From assembly GCA_050084515.1 (NCBI GenBank), contig CM114273.1:17050001-17114000 (forward strand): 64,000 nt of DNA. The letters run 5' to 3'. Shown here in pieces: positions 52,001-64,000 of this stretch; the stretch's first letter is position 1, and every line of letters starts with the position of its first letter. The stretch is from Blasia pusilla. Taxonomy: Eukaryota > Marchantiophyta > Marchantiopsida > Blasiales. Both the position numbers and the translations under genes were made by a program. The notes beneath the pieces were generated by a model. The model saw only the letters and a program-made list of their open reading frames with translations, made no database searches and was not told the origin of the DNA.

Positions 52001-52890
52001 ACTAGTAAGCCCTATTCTGTGATCCGTTGAAACCCAAAAAGACAGGTAAGCCAAAGGACAGCCCATTTCCGAAGTGATTCTGCGAGTAACTCTCTTGTAA
52101 GTTGGTGCTCGATTAACCAGTCCGATCAGTTCTGAAACTGGATAGAAGACTACGCTCCCGCGACTGAAACTTCAGAAGACTCAAAAGTTCAGTGAACGTA
52201 GATAACCTGGTTTTTAACAATAGCTTCAAGCTTTTATTCAATCACAAGTTTTTTCTCCTTCCAACAAACTTTCGACGGAAGGACTAAACCCATGACAATG
52301 GTCGAGACCAGATTCGCTTGAGAAAGTAGACCCATACTGGCAATTTGTGGCCAGTGTCGGGCTTCACTTAGCTCTCAGGCAGCAACCTTTTATATTCTCA
52401 AAGAGGAAAAACGAAGTTGAGCGGTATCCATCCATCTCAGGGGCGAAACAGTACAATCGATAAGGAAAGAGTGAAGTAACTCATGCGTGAGTGTATCGAC
52501 TCTCAATCTAGCCAACGCTACAGAGAGCTACCACCTAACCGACTCTGAACAAAGGGAGATAGCTGAGTACACTGATCAAAAGAGAGCCCTGAAAGAATAT
52601 GTCATGTGCCCTTTCAAAGGGCAGTGACTTCTGCATCTACATCCTTGAGGAGCGTTATTCACAAACTAAATTCTCACGAGAATGGAATCCGAGACTTTAC
52701 ACTTCTACCAAGCTTTTCATTCATCCTGGAATTACTATAGAAGCGAACAAGATTGACTAATCTTGCTCCCAACACAACTCTCATCCTCGGCATTGGCTTG
52801 CATCCTGAGAAACATATACAAGCAGAGGCACTTATCCCCCTTCTGAATATTTTGAGTGACTGGATACTTCACTCCAGTTCTTTCAGAAAT

Positions 52891-55800
52891 CTACTCAGAG
52901 TCTTGGCCCTTCTCGCCATCCCCATCAGCTTCTCCAATGCCCTCAAGCAAGGCATCAACATCTTCTCCAAGCTCTTCCAGCCGTGTTCGGAGTTTCTCAA
53001 CTTTGCTTTCTTCTTGACCAAGGCAGGCCAATAAATCATCCATTTCTCCTTCGCTTTCCTTTTGTGCCTCTTGTCGTCCTTCCTCCCTTGCTGCATCCAA
53101 TTGCTCAGGCGATGGAGATAGTGATACACCCTTCCCTTCTAGAACCTTCCGAAGCTCTCCAATCTCTTTCTCATATCGATAATTATCCTGCTCCAAGTTG
53201 TTGTAAGCCTCTGACAGTCCTTGCAAATCAACCTCATACTTGGCGCCTAGCTGTTTGTATTGAATCACCTCAGCCTCCAATGCTTCTTTCTCATACTTCA
53301 GTGTCTCCAACACTTTGTAAACTTCAGTCAATTGCTGCTTCAAGGACTCCGTCTCTGCTTTTGACACAGAGGATGATTGCATGCGCTTTCCTTGTAAACT
53401 ATCATCTGAGATAGTCGCTTCATCCTTGTCACGTCCACTGGCAACCAAATCTTCAGCCAAAGCCGCATTTCTGTCTACAAGGTTCTGCAAGACACCACAA
53501 TTCATGCTCACGATCCAACAAGAAAACTTACATCTTAGAAGGAATTTCTCCTTTTCTATCTTCCAACCCAAAGTTTGGCATATCCAATCTAGCTGCTCTT
53601 CAAGACTACAACTCACAAACCTTATGCAAACTTTAACCCAAATCCACAAATCAGATGACAGGGGACTAATTACAAATCAAAGAACTGGTTCACGGGGAAG
53701 CTTGGATAAGTTTTCAAGAATAATCCACCTGCATTTCTCGAGCTTGATTCTGAAGTAGGGTTCGAAGTCTCACAATATAGTCACTTTCCTTTTCACCATC
53801 CTTGGGTTCGAATCCTACCAGCTCAATAGGTGTTCGGCTTCTGGGGTGAGAAAATACTTCAACAATCTGTTCTCTGACCACTGGCTCCAGTCTTCTTATA
53901 AAAGCTACAAATTCTGAATCATAGAATGTGGTTACAGCTGGTTCTGCATCTGTGCTAATTGCTTCAAAGTTTAACTGCTCCTGTTTATCTTTAAAATCAG
54001 GGGCAATTGTGGCAAGACCATCACCAGCTGCCGCTGCAGCTGCTGTTGATCTTGTTAAAGGTTTAGGAAGGCGAGAGGCAGTTGCTGCTGATACAAATAA
54101 AGCACTACTTTGCATTCCTTCCCATTTGGCAAAGTATGCAGTGAGGCCAATCCTTTCATTGATCACATCAACAATCACCGAGGCATCTTTAGGACCCTGT
54201 TTTGTAGGGTTGTATATTATACACTCGCCCAGTAAAACTGCAGCTAGACCTGCAACATGTATGCTCGCAGGAGTCCCACTGCTTGAACTAAGTTCAACTA
54301 GGAAAGGAAGATGAGATGCTGGTTCCAAAAGGGCAGCAACCGCTGGTGGGCAATCAGCCAGCCAAGTCACCAAGAGCCTTAGAAGAACAGGCTGGAGCCA
54401 CAGGGACGCTCCTTGAGTTTCTGCACTTGAAGAGTACGAAGACAGCTTGTCTGGTGATGGGGCAGCTGCAGCAGCGAGGTACCGGATGCACCGTGGCATC
54501 AAAAGCTCTGCCGGGGCTAAAGCTGATGATGGAATCTCAAGGGGAATCCGCAGAACCTGCATCCAAGATCAGACTATGAGACCTCCACCAACTATCACTA
54601 ATAAAACAAAACTATTATTCTGGAGCCTTCGGACCTATTCATAAACCCAAAACAATCGATGGATTCAATTCACAGCATCAAGAGAGAAACAAATAATAAA
54701 AAAATAAATAGAGATCCAACAATTCCCATACCCTTTCTTTGCACTGTACATTGTCCTTCAAAATATGGGAAAGGACACTGGCTGCCCTACAACTTGCCTG
54801 CAGTCAATAACGACATACATGAACATTAATATTCCAGGGAGATTGTCTTCTTCTATTGAAACTCTTGTACATTATTGTCAAATCAAATGCTTGTGTCAAA
54901 ATTCCTCATACCTCCAAGTCATTCTGTCCATCACTGGAAATAAGTTCTCGAACAAGCATACTGCATTGACAGGCATAGGACTCGTAAGTCTATATTGATT
55001 ATTTGCACAATATCATTACAAACCTTCTAATTTTAAGATGAATCAGTAGATGTTATTTGCTCATTGTCAAGAACTTATTCCCACCAGTTCTACCACAGCC
55101 ATTAACATCACTGCATGTTTGTTTACTGAGGCCTACATTGCTCAGTGTCCAAGGGGTTACTGTAATCAATAGGCATTTGATGACTAAGGACTCCAGTAGT
55201 AACAAGATAGTTTGTGCCCAAAGAAATGATGAGTTACCTTCCAAACGACATGTTGCGATCATCTTCATTTGACCGTGTGCTTCTAGAGCTAGAATAAGGT
55301 AGGGGGGTAATTGTGGAAGCCAGCATTGTTTGTCCATCAGGATTTCCCTGCAGAAGTGATAGATCTTCAAATACAAAAAAAAACACAAATGGATCGGAAA
55401 GAAGAAAGTCATAAGGCCGGGCGCATCCAACCACCACACCTAGGACAAAAAAATCTACAACAGGAAATGTGTGTTTCTGTATTTGCATGTGTTGTGATTT
55501 TGAATTATGGTAATCAAGTCTAGGGTAGGAGCTTACCTCACAGAAACACTTGAAGACGTAGTCGGCTGCAATACACTCATTCAAGTTGGAGGTTCGGAGT
55601 AGGACCCTTAGAATGCAATGAAGAGCAGGTTCAGAGTCTGGCTCCTCTCCTACAACCTTGCTACCTAAAAGATCTCTATTTTTTGAATGGGCAACCACCA
55701 GGTCACCAATGCACCTCAATGCCTGCAGGAAAAATGGATGTCAGCAATGAAGGAGACCAGTCAAAGAAGCACATCACAGATTATGCCACAGCCATAAAGA

Positions 55801-58800
55801 TCGAAAACCAGAAACTGTAACTGCAACTTGGAAATGAAGACACTTCAATTTTTGGATCATCAAACGTGTCAAAGATGTTGAATGGCCTTCCTGTAATTTA
55901 ATATTAACTGGGAAATAATGACAAATTCGTACAGTTGCGTTCCAATGCAGTGCAATATAACCAACTGATGAGATTGAGTTTTGAAACAAACCGAGCATCT
56001 TATGGCCACAGCTGATACGCGTCCCTCGACACAAAGAGACAGCAATGTATCCAGGATCTTGTTCTGCAGCAATAGAAATGCCAGGCCAGTGAGGAACAGT
56101 AACAGTAACAAGAGGGAAGAAATCAGATTGTCCAATAACATACAGGCAAAAGTTGGGTAGGCAGGTAAGTATTGCAGATATATGTGATACAGAGTCATCG
56201 AAGCTATTCGTTGCTCCCAGGGGCACAGCCACAACTGGAAGTCCAATTACGTGCGAGGAAGAGAACAAATTTCGTAACAGAAACTCATTCCAAATCACGC
56301 TGCTCTCTCAGCAGAAGAGAGAGGACAGATTGTGTAGATTTTGCAACTCGGGGCTCATTGATGATGAACATCATGACCTCTCCGACTGCACCTTTCACTA
56401 TCACATTAGACTTGACTTCCCAGATCTCTTTGCTCACCCGGCCCTCAAGGTCTACGAATTCATGACTAGGAAGAATCAGATTCAGATTGCTAAATTCTAA
56501 AATAGTTGTGTGAAGACTAGAGAAAATCACCTGGCACGAAGGACCTGTTAGACCCTTGCTGATGCTTTGCTAGTTCTTTCTTCAAATTGTTGTTAATTCT
56601 TCAAAACTAAGTCCCATGGCCCTGTGCAGTCCCCGTTGATAATAAATCTATTCATTCATTCATTCATTCTCATTCACCATTTCATTTCATGACCCCTTTC
56701 ACAATTACATTAGACTTGACTTCCCGAATTTCATTGCTCAACCCGCCCTCAAGATCTCTGAATTCATGGCTAGGCAGAATCAAGTTCAATTTTCTAAGTT
56801 CCTGCATTTGTGTGTGAAGACTAGGGAAAATCACCTGGCACAAAGGACCTCTTAGGGCCTTACAGTTGCTGGTACTTTCTTTCCAAACTGCTGTAATTTT
56901 TTGCAAAGGTAAGTCCCATGGCCCTGTGGGATCTCCATGGACAATAAATCTTTTCATTCGTTCATTCATTCATTCATTCGTTCTGACTAAAGACTAAGCT
57001 ATTCCACAATTTTCCCTCCCATCAGTTTGAGACATGCATTTAAAGCCAATAACTCATTAGAAGACATACAGCACATGCACAAGACATTCAGGTTTGTACA
57101 CATGAAGTCATCAATGCTGCCAAAGTCATGTATCATCTCTAAGTAAGCAGAGTTATGGTTTTGTTAGTGAATATGTGATTGACAAACCTGCCCTAGGATA
57201 GTTTGATTAGACACAACATTTGCATCCTTCCCAGGTCTACAATTTTGGGTTCCAGCCAGTAGCAGAGTCACAGTCTCCAGAGCACAAAGTAGGTTAACCG
57301 ACTGCAAGGAGAAGAAAAGAACCATTAGCAACAAATATCTTTCAAAGGAGAAGCCAAACAACACAGCCTACTGAACAAAAGGACATGCTTGCAGGTGCGA
57401 AGAGCAGAGAATGAAATGAGGCTTGCATTTAACACAGAAGTACTCAGTTATAAAAGAATGACTGAAACACAAATAAGAGTTGGATCAAACTCGCAAACTG
57501 TCAAGTAAGGGTCGTAATCGAACTTCAACATAATATTGTTGCCATCGATTCCCTGGGCAGGCCACATATGAGCAAAGGGAACTCTCCTCATTAACCCACA
57601 ACACATCAAGCCTCATCTTCCCTATCACAAAGCAAACCTTACCTTTTGTTCAGAGAAACCATCAGCACTTCCTTTGCGTACCCTAAGAAGAGCAACGATA
57701 TTTTGAAGTCCATATGTCTCTCTCAAGAAAATCTGCAGGACCAATCAACCTAACATCAATCAAATCCGCTGATCACAACATCTCTCCACAGAAATGAATG
57801 CCCATCTTGTTCCATTGCAAACAACCAGTCTATCGACCATAACGATCACAATCCCCAACCACAGACCAAAATTTACAGTTTCTCATTATAAAACATCTAA
57901 TGAACAGTTTATTCTCAAGACCCTCCAAAGAGTGTGCTCTATAAATTTGTACGATTGCATACATGCACTTGATTGTCAGGCACTCATCTTTACTCACACC
58001 TAGGAGAATGTGCTCTACAGTGAATGAGCGAAATGTAAGCCCGGATGGCATCACTCAGTACAAAAAGTTTAAGTTTGAAGCAGTAACATCAAACACAAGT
58101 GCACAGCAAGTTTTCTAACATGACTTACGTAAGTTACTGAAACATAAAAGTGAAAGAATTGATTGATTTGTGTCCACGGATCCAAAATGGATCTTGGGAC
58201 TTTGATTTGCAAATTGTGCCAAAAATTGAGCAGGACCATCCCAAAACACAGTGAGAAACACAGAGCTCACCTGATTGGAGGAATTGTTCCTCAAAAGATT
58301 GTTGAGGAGCTCAAGACAGTCCTGAATTTCCAATTATCAAGATGAGCATTTCTTAGATGAGTAAATTTTGTTCTTGCCCAGAAGTATAACATTGCAAGGC
58401 TTTAACTTCAAGGAATCCTGTCAAACCAAGTGCCAAAGCTGCATTACAAGAATCAGGACAAGAATGTTGAGCTGTTTGCAACCTGAACAATGATGCCACC
58501 TTCTGAACCACCTTCTTCAGCAATGATCATGAACAACTTTTCAAATGCACCCTCAAATACGACAATTTTTTGTATTTCCTGCATCACAATACCAAAATTT
58601 TGTAAAAGAAGAAATCGACGCCACTGTTCCGCAATCTTTCTTTACAAGCATGACTCCCAGTTTTGCCAGCTGAATGGTACTCTTGTGGCATTCTAGATCC
58701 CAGCTAGAATCTAAGCAATCTCAATAGTTTCCCTTGTTTACAATTTTACCAATACAACTGAAATCCTTGACTGGTCCCGTGACACCAAAAAAAAATCCAG

Positions 58801-61800
58801 CCTTCCAAGAGAATATTCCAAGCACTTCATACTGTGTTCCTGCAGTCAATCTCTCATCTTTAACTTCCCACCTGATTCAGGTGGTTGTACCCTCTTCAGA
58901 AATCAAGGCCTTCTTACATTTTTCCATATACATGAGGGACCATTTAACCGTTTTCCCCCTAATCTTTTTCTTTCTCGGTCAACTTGCAGATCACTTTCTC
59001 GGTCACTGCTAAATTCGAGGCATTCTCTATCAAGCCAAGAACATACCTCTGCTGCACGGGTCAGATAAGTGAGAAGCAGCAAGGCTTCATTGCGTATCAC
59101 CTGTTGCACCCATGGAGAAGTTGAGCATCAGTACTCATTGTGCAAGATTATGGATTACTTTTCTTAACTAATACCAATCCTATGAAAGGAAACCGTTCAA
59201 AGTTGAGCATTTAATACTTCCTCTCACGAGTAAAACTTCTGGCATGCACTCTATTTCATCCGCTATGGTGGGAATCACCCCTTGTGATGAACAAGCTTCA
59301 TACGAAGATTGGAGGACATAAATCTAAAGCCAAAACTTCGATTTTCTCATATGTGCACACTATCCAAAAACCAAAGGAGAGCCCTGATGAGAATCGGTGA
59401 TGAACTCATCTCATCAGATGGAATAGCAGTCATAGGTCAGGACTTATAAATCTGAAAACATCAAACAGAAATGCCAGTGGACCATCCTCCCTATGAGTTT
59501 AAAACCTCGCTATCTTTGAGACCAAAAACCTGAAGTTTGTCCTCTGAGTGTAAAGGTCAGACTTTAACCTCTCGCTCTTGCATCATGTCCATAAGGCGAG
59601 TGATTCCTTGCGGAGTTGATAAAATGACTTCCTGCAGCCTTTGCCATGTCCACCCAACAAAGGCAAACGAGAACCCAGATGACAATGCCAGAGTCTAGAT
59701 AAGAGCAGATATACACACGATTTGCAATCCTACACTTTACAGAGCAGAAACCCAATTATCACTCAGATCTTGAGAACCTCCTATAATATTAAATTTAATG
59801 AAGATTGGGTATATGAAATCCAAACAAATGATGGGTGACATGAAGAGAATTAAAGATCTGACCAGAATCTGAATTGCCTCACATCAAGAACCTCAATCCA
59901 TCTTACAGACCTATATAACTCATTCAAATCTTTACATTGCCCTAATGTGGCTACAAACATGTGGATCATGTGCATATCAATTTTTAGTTGCACTCAAAGT
60001 GCACGTCACACACCTGCCTGGGCAATGAGTCAGCAGTGCCGTGAGAACCTGTAATGTATAATAGCGCACATAGAAGTCCACTTCATCCTGAACACGAACC
60101 TTCACGGGTGAGCCAACCAGCCAGGAGTATACAACTACCACTGGTGTCAACGACTACTAAAGTGATATGATCTGCAAGTTTATGGCCAATGTGGAGTGGT
60201 AGTGTATAATCTGAAACTGCGACAATTACCAACTTTGATGTTTCATTTCCGCGACAAGCACAACCTAATGCTGCCAAGAAGGGGACCAAGTTATGAATAT
60301 TCAATTAAACTCCAGCAAGCTAATCACCAAAGACACCAAGCAAAAGGAAAGTAAAGCACCCCAGAGAGTATTCCAGTACTTCAGTCCCAGGTGTAAACAA
60401 GCTGGGAAGAGCAAGGAGCAATGGGCACGAACCAAAAGACTCAAAAGCATCACCACACTGCCGGCTTCCCTAGCAAATAGCTCTGAATTGACCACATGAG
60501 ATATTATCTGGCCTGGTTCTTCATGTACTGGTCCCTCTGATGTGACTGAAGCAAGAAGAGTCTCCAAAGCCCCTCTGACCTGCACAAATTACTTATTCTT
60601 AGAACCATATCGGCGGAGCAAATATCACGAGGTCCAAATTCTCAATTGAAGTATTAGGTTGGCCAATAGTTCCAAATACGGAGCACATCTCATTGACACA
60701 ATCCCATTCTTTAAAAAAATAAACTTCTTCCCATGTCTACCTCCATATTTCCACTATTTCAAATCATACATGAAAGACATCCAATTGAAGGATGTTAAAC
60801 ATATATCAGTAGGTCCCCGCAGTAGTCCACCAGTGCACAACACAATGAACCACTTGATCCTATCTTTGCTATATCAATCACACTTCAAGTCTACATCTGC
60901 ACACAATTTGCAAATGAAAATTTCCATTACTAGAGAGACTATCACAAGCAATGAATCTAGCCCTCGATCATACTGACTGATTTCACAAATACACTGTGGA
61001 GTTGAAAGAATGGGCAATAACCATATCGACATCTTCTCGCTCTTCCCTGAATATGGCCATGATGATCGGAAATCCTGAAATCAAGAAATATCAATAACCA
61101 TGAGAGGACTCTCATAAATAGGTGACAAAATCAAGCACAAGATCATTATGCAGCGCAGAACTTCTAGAGCTAAGAGAAATCAGTCTTTCGTGCACGGAAC
61201 ATCTAGGGCTAAGAGAAATCAGCCTTTCTTTACAGAATGGGGATGGAAGTGTCACGCGCTTGGAAATGCACTGAACTGAATAGCTGCACATCTGCCCAAG
61301 AGATTTCATAAACTCCCTTTCGTAAATGCAGTTTCCCCATCCTGTAGAGAAACGATCAAAGTGTGTACTAAACTTTCTCCAACGAAGAGACTATCAAGCC
61401 TTCGATAATGTAGGATCATAACTAACCAACCACACACCACACATGGACAGCAAAGACTGGAGAATGCTATGTGGCATCCATTCGAACAACATGATAAGAC
61501 TAGCAACAGAGAAAACACAACCATCTCGTGGCCAAGGTCCTGCTTTACGAAACAACTGAAATCATTCCAGATGAGTAGACTAATGCCAGACGTTAACTGC
61601 ACCACTAGAATATTCTCTGAGTCGAGGAAATGGACAGACAGTCCGCATGACATATGCAGAAGTGTCTTTTCGTAAAAAGGGCATGAAGAGAAAACCAGCT
61701 GCTTGTGACTTGCACAAATGGTACTGAACTAACAATTCTTTTCACGACAACATAAGAAATCTCATCAGGCCATATATGTCAAAGAACAGACGTAGTCTTG

Positions 61801-62623
61801 CTCACCCATTGATCCGAAAGCCATCTTCGCTGAGCGATCCTCAGCAACAACCACCTGAAGCTCTGATATTGCTGCCCGACGGTCATCGGCAAGAACCCCA
61901 TGCTGGATCCGCTCCAGAAGCCGCTCCACTCCCCTATCATCATACCCGAATGATTACAAATTCATCCCAAGTTGTGTACTTCAACAATACATTGTGCACA
62001 GGGAACTCTTGCAGAAAAAATGCCCTATTACGATCTCAAAGTAAAGTTCAAACACGCTTGCCTCTTGGTGACTCTCGCCCTAAGACAAAAAAACAAAAAA
62101 AAAAAAAAAAAAGGCAGATCACAAAACACTACATGAAGCTCTTTCTCCTGATTTCATCATGACCTACTCCGTGTCAACTACTCAACTGGATTTCACCATA
62201 CCGCAAGGCCAAAAAAATTCGCACTCTGAAACGAATTCTAGTATGCACAGAAATATGCAGACTTACTAGTTGCACCGTCCAACACGCTGAGAAAGACAGA
62301 CATCGACAGACACGCACAAAGCATACGAAACCGGAAACTTTAAGAATGGAAAGCGAAATTCAGTGAATCAGACGCAATTTCAAGTTCCTACACCATCACG
62401 CACTCACCCGTCATCCTGTCGAGAAGATTTGTCACCGCTCTCAGCCCATAATCTCAGCACTTTTATCATCGTGCTCTCCGTCCTTTCTCGCTCAAGGAAA
62501 GTAGAGAATTCACATAGAGACGATCCCAATTTCCAATTTCGACTCCTGTTGTGCACTCGCGTCCGATCACGATTTCCTCATCATCGCTCCCAGCAACTCA
62601 CCTCATGCTCCTGCTGCTTCCCA
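52891..62623 (-). CDS. GC6: General vesicular transport factor p115 / golgin candidate 6 (GC6, MAG4)
   Basis: Eighteen exons in transcript order: 62601-62623, 61806-61933, 61022-61074, 60433-60579, 60014-60087, 59569-59638, 59047-59100, 58483-58578, 58271-58321, 57643-57732, 57188-57301, 55992-56063, 55537-55722, 55238-55347, 54912-54960, 54732-54797, 53729-54556, 52891-53484. Phases agree throughout, giving about 934 aa (Arabidopsis GC6 is 914). p115/Uso1 is a peripheral Golgi protein that tethers ER-derived vesicles. The first 700 or so residues are an armadillo-like head: ADDRRAAISELQ, VRGALETLLASVTS, DFYVRYYTLQVLTALL, VIRNEALLLLTYLTR, DCLELLNNLLRNNSSNQ, YVFKCFCE and LLRLLVTWLADCP. The last exon is the coiled-coil tail with NLVDRNAALAED and LACLGQEESKVEKL, ending in an acidic stretch. 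Exons 2-18 are firm. Exon 1 (MGSSRSMR) is a phase-matched guess, and the true start may differ. Confidence 0.93.
56240..56985 (+). mobile_element. LINE (non-LTR retrotransposon) 3' end plus a second partial tail copy
   Basis: It lies in a p115 intron (between 56063 and 57188) and is antisense to that gene. The plus strand reads the C-terminal end of a LINE ORF2: RNRNSFQITLLSQQ, then a CCHC-type knuckle CRFCNSG..DDEHHDLSDC, and a stop at 56498. A 3' UTR and an (ATTC)n tail follow at about 56649-56668. From about 56690 the same 3' segment begins again part-way through the coding end (FTITLDLTS-like in another frame) and ends in another (ATTC)n tail at 56957-56982. This is either two 5'-truncated insertions or a duplicated 3' end. 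Confidence 0.75.
61143..61228. repeat. Two-copy direct repeat in a p115 intron
   Basis: CTAGAGCTAAGAGAAATCAG and CTAGGGCTAAGAGAAATCAG with flanks form two units of about 44 bp. Confidence 0.8.
62095..62112. repeat. Poly-A tract in p115 intron 1
   Basis: An 18-base A run follows a shorter one at 62087-62093. No retroposed gene is visible next to it. Confidence 0.85.
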
Positions 62624-64000
62624 TCGTCTCGCCTGAGCCTCCGCGGACGGGCTCACAGTCGGAAAGAGAACGCTTCTTTCTCCAGATGCTTTCTGCGCAG
62701 AGTCCCGACGTGCTCACGGATTCCGTCGCGTACCTACGGAAACTCTCTTCATTCAAGCGGATGCTTATTTATGATGGATGGATCTAGCGGCAGGGGCACC
62801 TCCGTCTCTCGAGCCCAACCTTTCCTGCGAACTCCGTCCATTCTGGGACGATTTCGGTGGGGACTTTCCATTGGCCGCCCGACACGTTTCGTGCCATCGG
62901 GACGTGCTGTGCGTGAGCCGGCAGTACTCGTGGTTCCATCCAACCTGGATGGAAGGCAACCGGGGACAGAGTCTCACGGATTCTGCATTTCCATCGTGCA
63001 TACCTCCCGGCTGTGCGGCAGGTCTTTTTCTCAACGGAAGTCTTCTTCTCCGAACGGAGCGACCCGCCAGCTAGGTCACGTTTAAAACAAACGACCGAGC
63101 ATGCCCGTAGCACGGATCCAAGAAAAAAAGGGTTCGCCACGCTGAGAAGAGTAATCGGGGGAAAATGAATTCTCGTTGGAACCGGACCCATGAATTGGAC
63201 CCGACCCATTACGACAGACCACATCGCTGCCGGTCGGACAGCCGGACCCACGGCTCCCGTACGTCCCGCAGCGACAAGGCCGGGCTGGCTCCGTCCGGAA
63301 ACCGGCGGACACAGTCCACCGAAATTGTTGTCCCGTTGTTTTCTCAGTTGCCAGAGGAGTGGAGTAGATCGACGGTAGATGCCTGTGAGGACGGGGATTC
63401 AAAAGACGTGGTGGATCTTATATTCGAGCGGGGAAAACCGCATAGGACCCATATATTGCCTAAGTAGTTAGATTATTGGTTTGGAAAAAACAAGGAAAAA
63501 TAATAATATGTGGGGATCATGTATTGATAATAAAACAAAACAATAAATACATATATTTTTATATTTTTTAAATTAATTTTTATATATTAAAGATGGTAGT
63601 TCTATTATTTCAATGTTTCGAAGAGATAATGGTGTATTGAAGGGAATTAGTGGAGAAGAGGGGGACTGGAGTATTGATTGAAGGGGATGTATTAATTGAA
63701 GATATTTTTGGATGTTCAATTGTGGAAATTTTAACATTGGGAGTGGATTGTGCTTAGCACACGTATGTTTACTAGTTGGAAATACTTAGGATTAGAGTTT
63801 GTACGTCTTTGGGTAATTTGCGTAAAGCCTAGTGCAAAATGAAAGGTTCATGGTGAGGAAAGTATTAGTACAAAGGAAATATTATTGCAATTGGAAATTC
63901 TGAAGATAGATATTGAAAAAGTTTAAGACTTTTTGAAGGGTGGACATAATGAGCATCATAAATAGTAATAGTAGAGAGGAGTCTGGATTATATTGTGGTA
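62624..64000. other. Upstream of the p115 gene; no further gene recognised
   Basis: 62624-63460 is GC-rich and should contain the p115 leader and promoter on the minus strand. The open stretches here overlap on both strands and match nothing I know. 63460-64000 is AT-rich. Confidence 0.45.

Larger units (their letters stand above)
46461..52890. other. Intergenic stretch without recognised genes
   Basis: 46.5-47.6 kb is AT-rich. 48-52.2 kb has balanced composition with many short open stretches on both strands, none recognised. 52.2-52.9 kb is expected to hold the 3' UTR of the p115 gene on the minus strand. A 25-bp tandem duplication is at about 48976-49028. Confidence 0.45.

Noticed and set aside
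52983-53758. Plus-strand open frames of 143 and 125 aa
   Set aside because: They are antisense to the last p115 exons and intron, which carry clear family motifs.
59569-59631. Acceptor GCTGCAG for p115 exon 6
   Set aside because: It would shift the frame; the acceptor seven bases upstream (exon from 59638) restores RLQEVIL.
62363-63085. 240-aa plus-strand open frame opposite the p115 leader
   Set aside because: Rich in Ser, Arg and Pro, without a recognisable domain; overlapping frames are open on the other strand too, as expected in GC-rich leader DNA.

Overview
The window is nuclear DNA from a land plant. The evidence is spliced genes with GT..AG introns, a plant-type BSH/SNF5 subunit, a plant-length mitochondrial phosphatidylserine decarboxylase, an F-box protein, a p115/GC6 tethering factor, a nuclear tRNA-Arg and Ty1/copia LTR DNA. 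Low gene density and the wording of the proteins suggest a bryophyte or other early-diverging plant. That is an impression, not a proven assignment.

Layout. 0-12 kb is repeat territory. It holds the 3' part of a decayed copia element with its 3' LTR, a very long CT microsatellite, AT-rich DNA, degenerate telomere-like repeats, a broken minus-strand DUF7869-type gene, a roughly 270-bp tandem array with a conserved 14-bp palindrome, and a lone inverted copy of the same copia LTR. 12-13.3 kb carries diverged GC-rich repeats.

14.2-23.3 kb holds two head-to-tail plus-strand genes: BSH (SNF5 subunit of SWI/SNF, 10 exons) and PSD1 (11 exons, 453 aa). Both were rebuilt exon by exon with consistent phases. 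A minus-strand tRNA-Arg(UCU) lies at 24.5 kb. An intronless F-box gene lies on the minus strand at 29-30 kb. 30-42 kb has no gene I can recognise, only microsatellites, hairpins and core-promoter-like motifs.

42.6-45.3 kb is an eight-copy array of about 352-bp units. It runs directly into a broken, unassigned ORF block (45.3-46.5 kb) interrupted by a 108-bp foldback. 46.5-52.9 kb is mostly featureless, with an 84-bp tandem repeat at 47.6 kb. 52.9-62.6 kb is a large minus-strand p115/GC6 gene (18 coding exons, about 934 aa). One of its introns holds a LINE 3' end followed by a second, partial tail copy.

The host genes are unrelated housekeeping functions: chromatin remodelling, mitochondrial phosphatidylethanolamine synthesis, ubiquitin-ligase targeting, ER-Golgi vesicle tethering and translation. 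The best candidates for something undescribed are the DUF7869 relic with its flanking arrays and the array-plus-ORF block at 42.6-46.5 kb.
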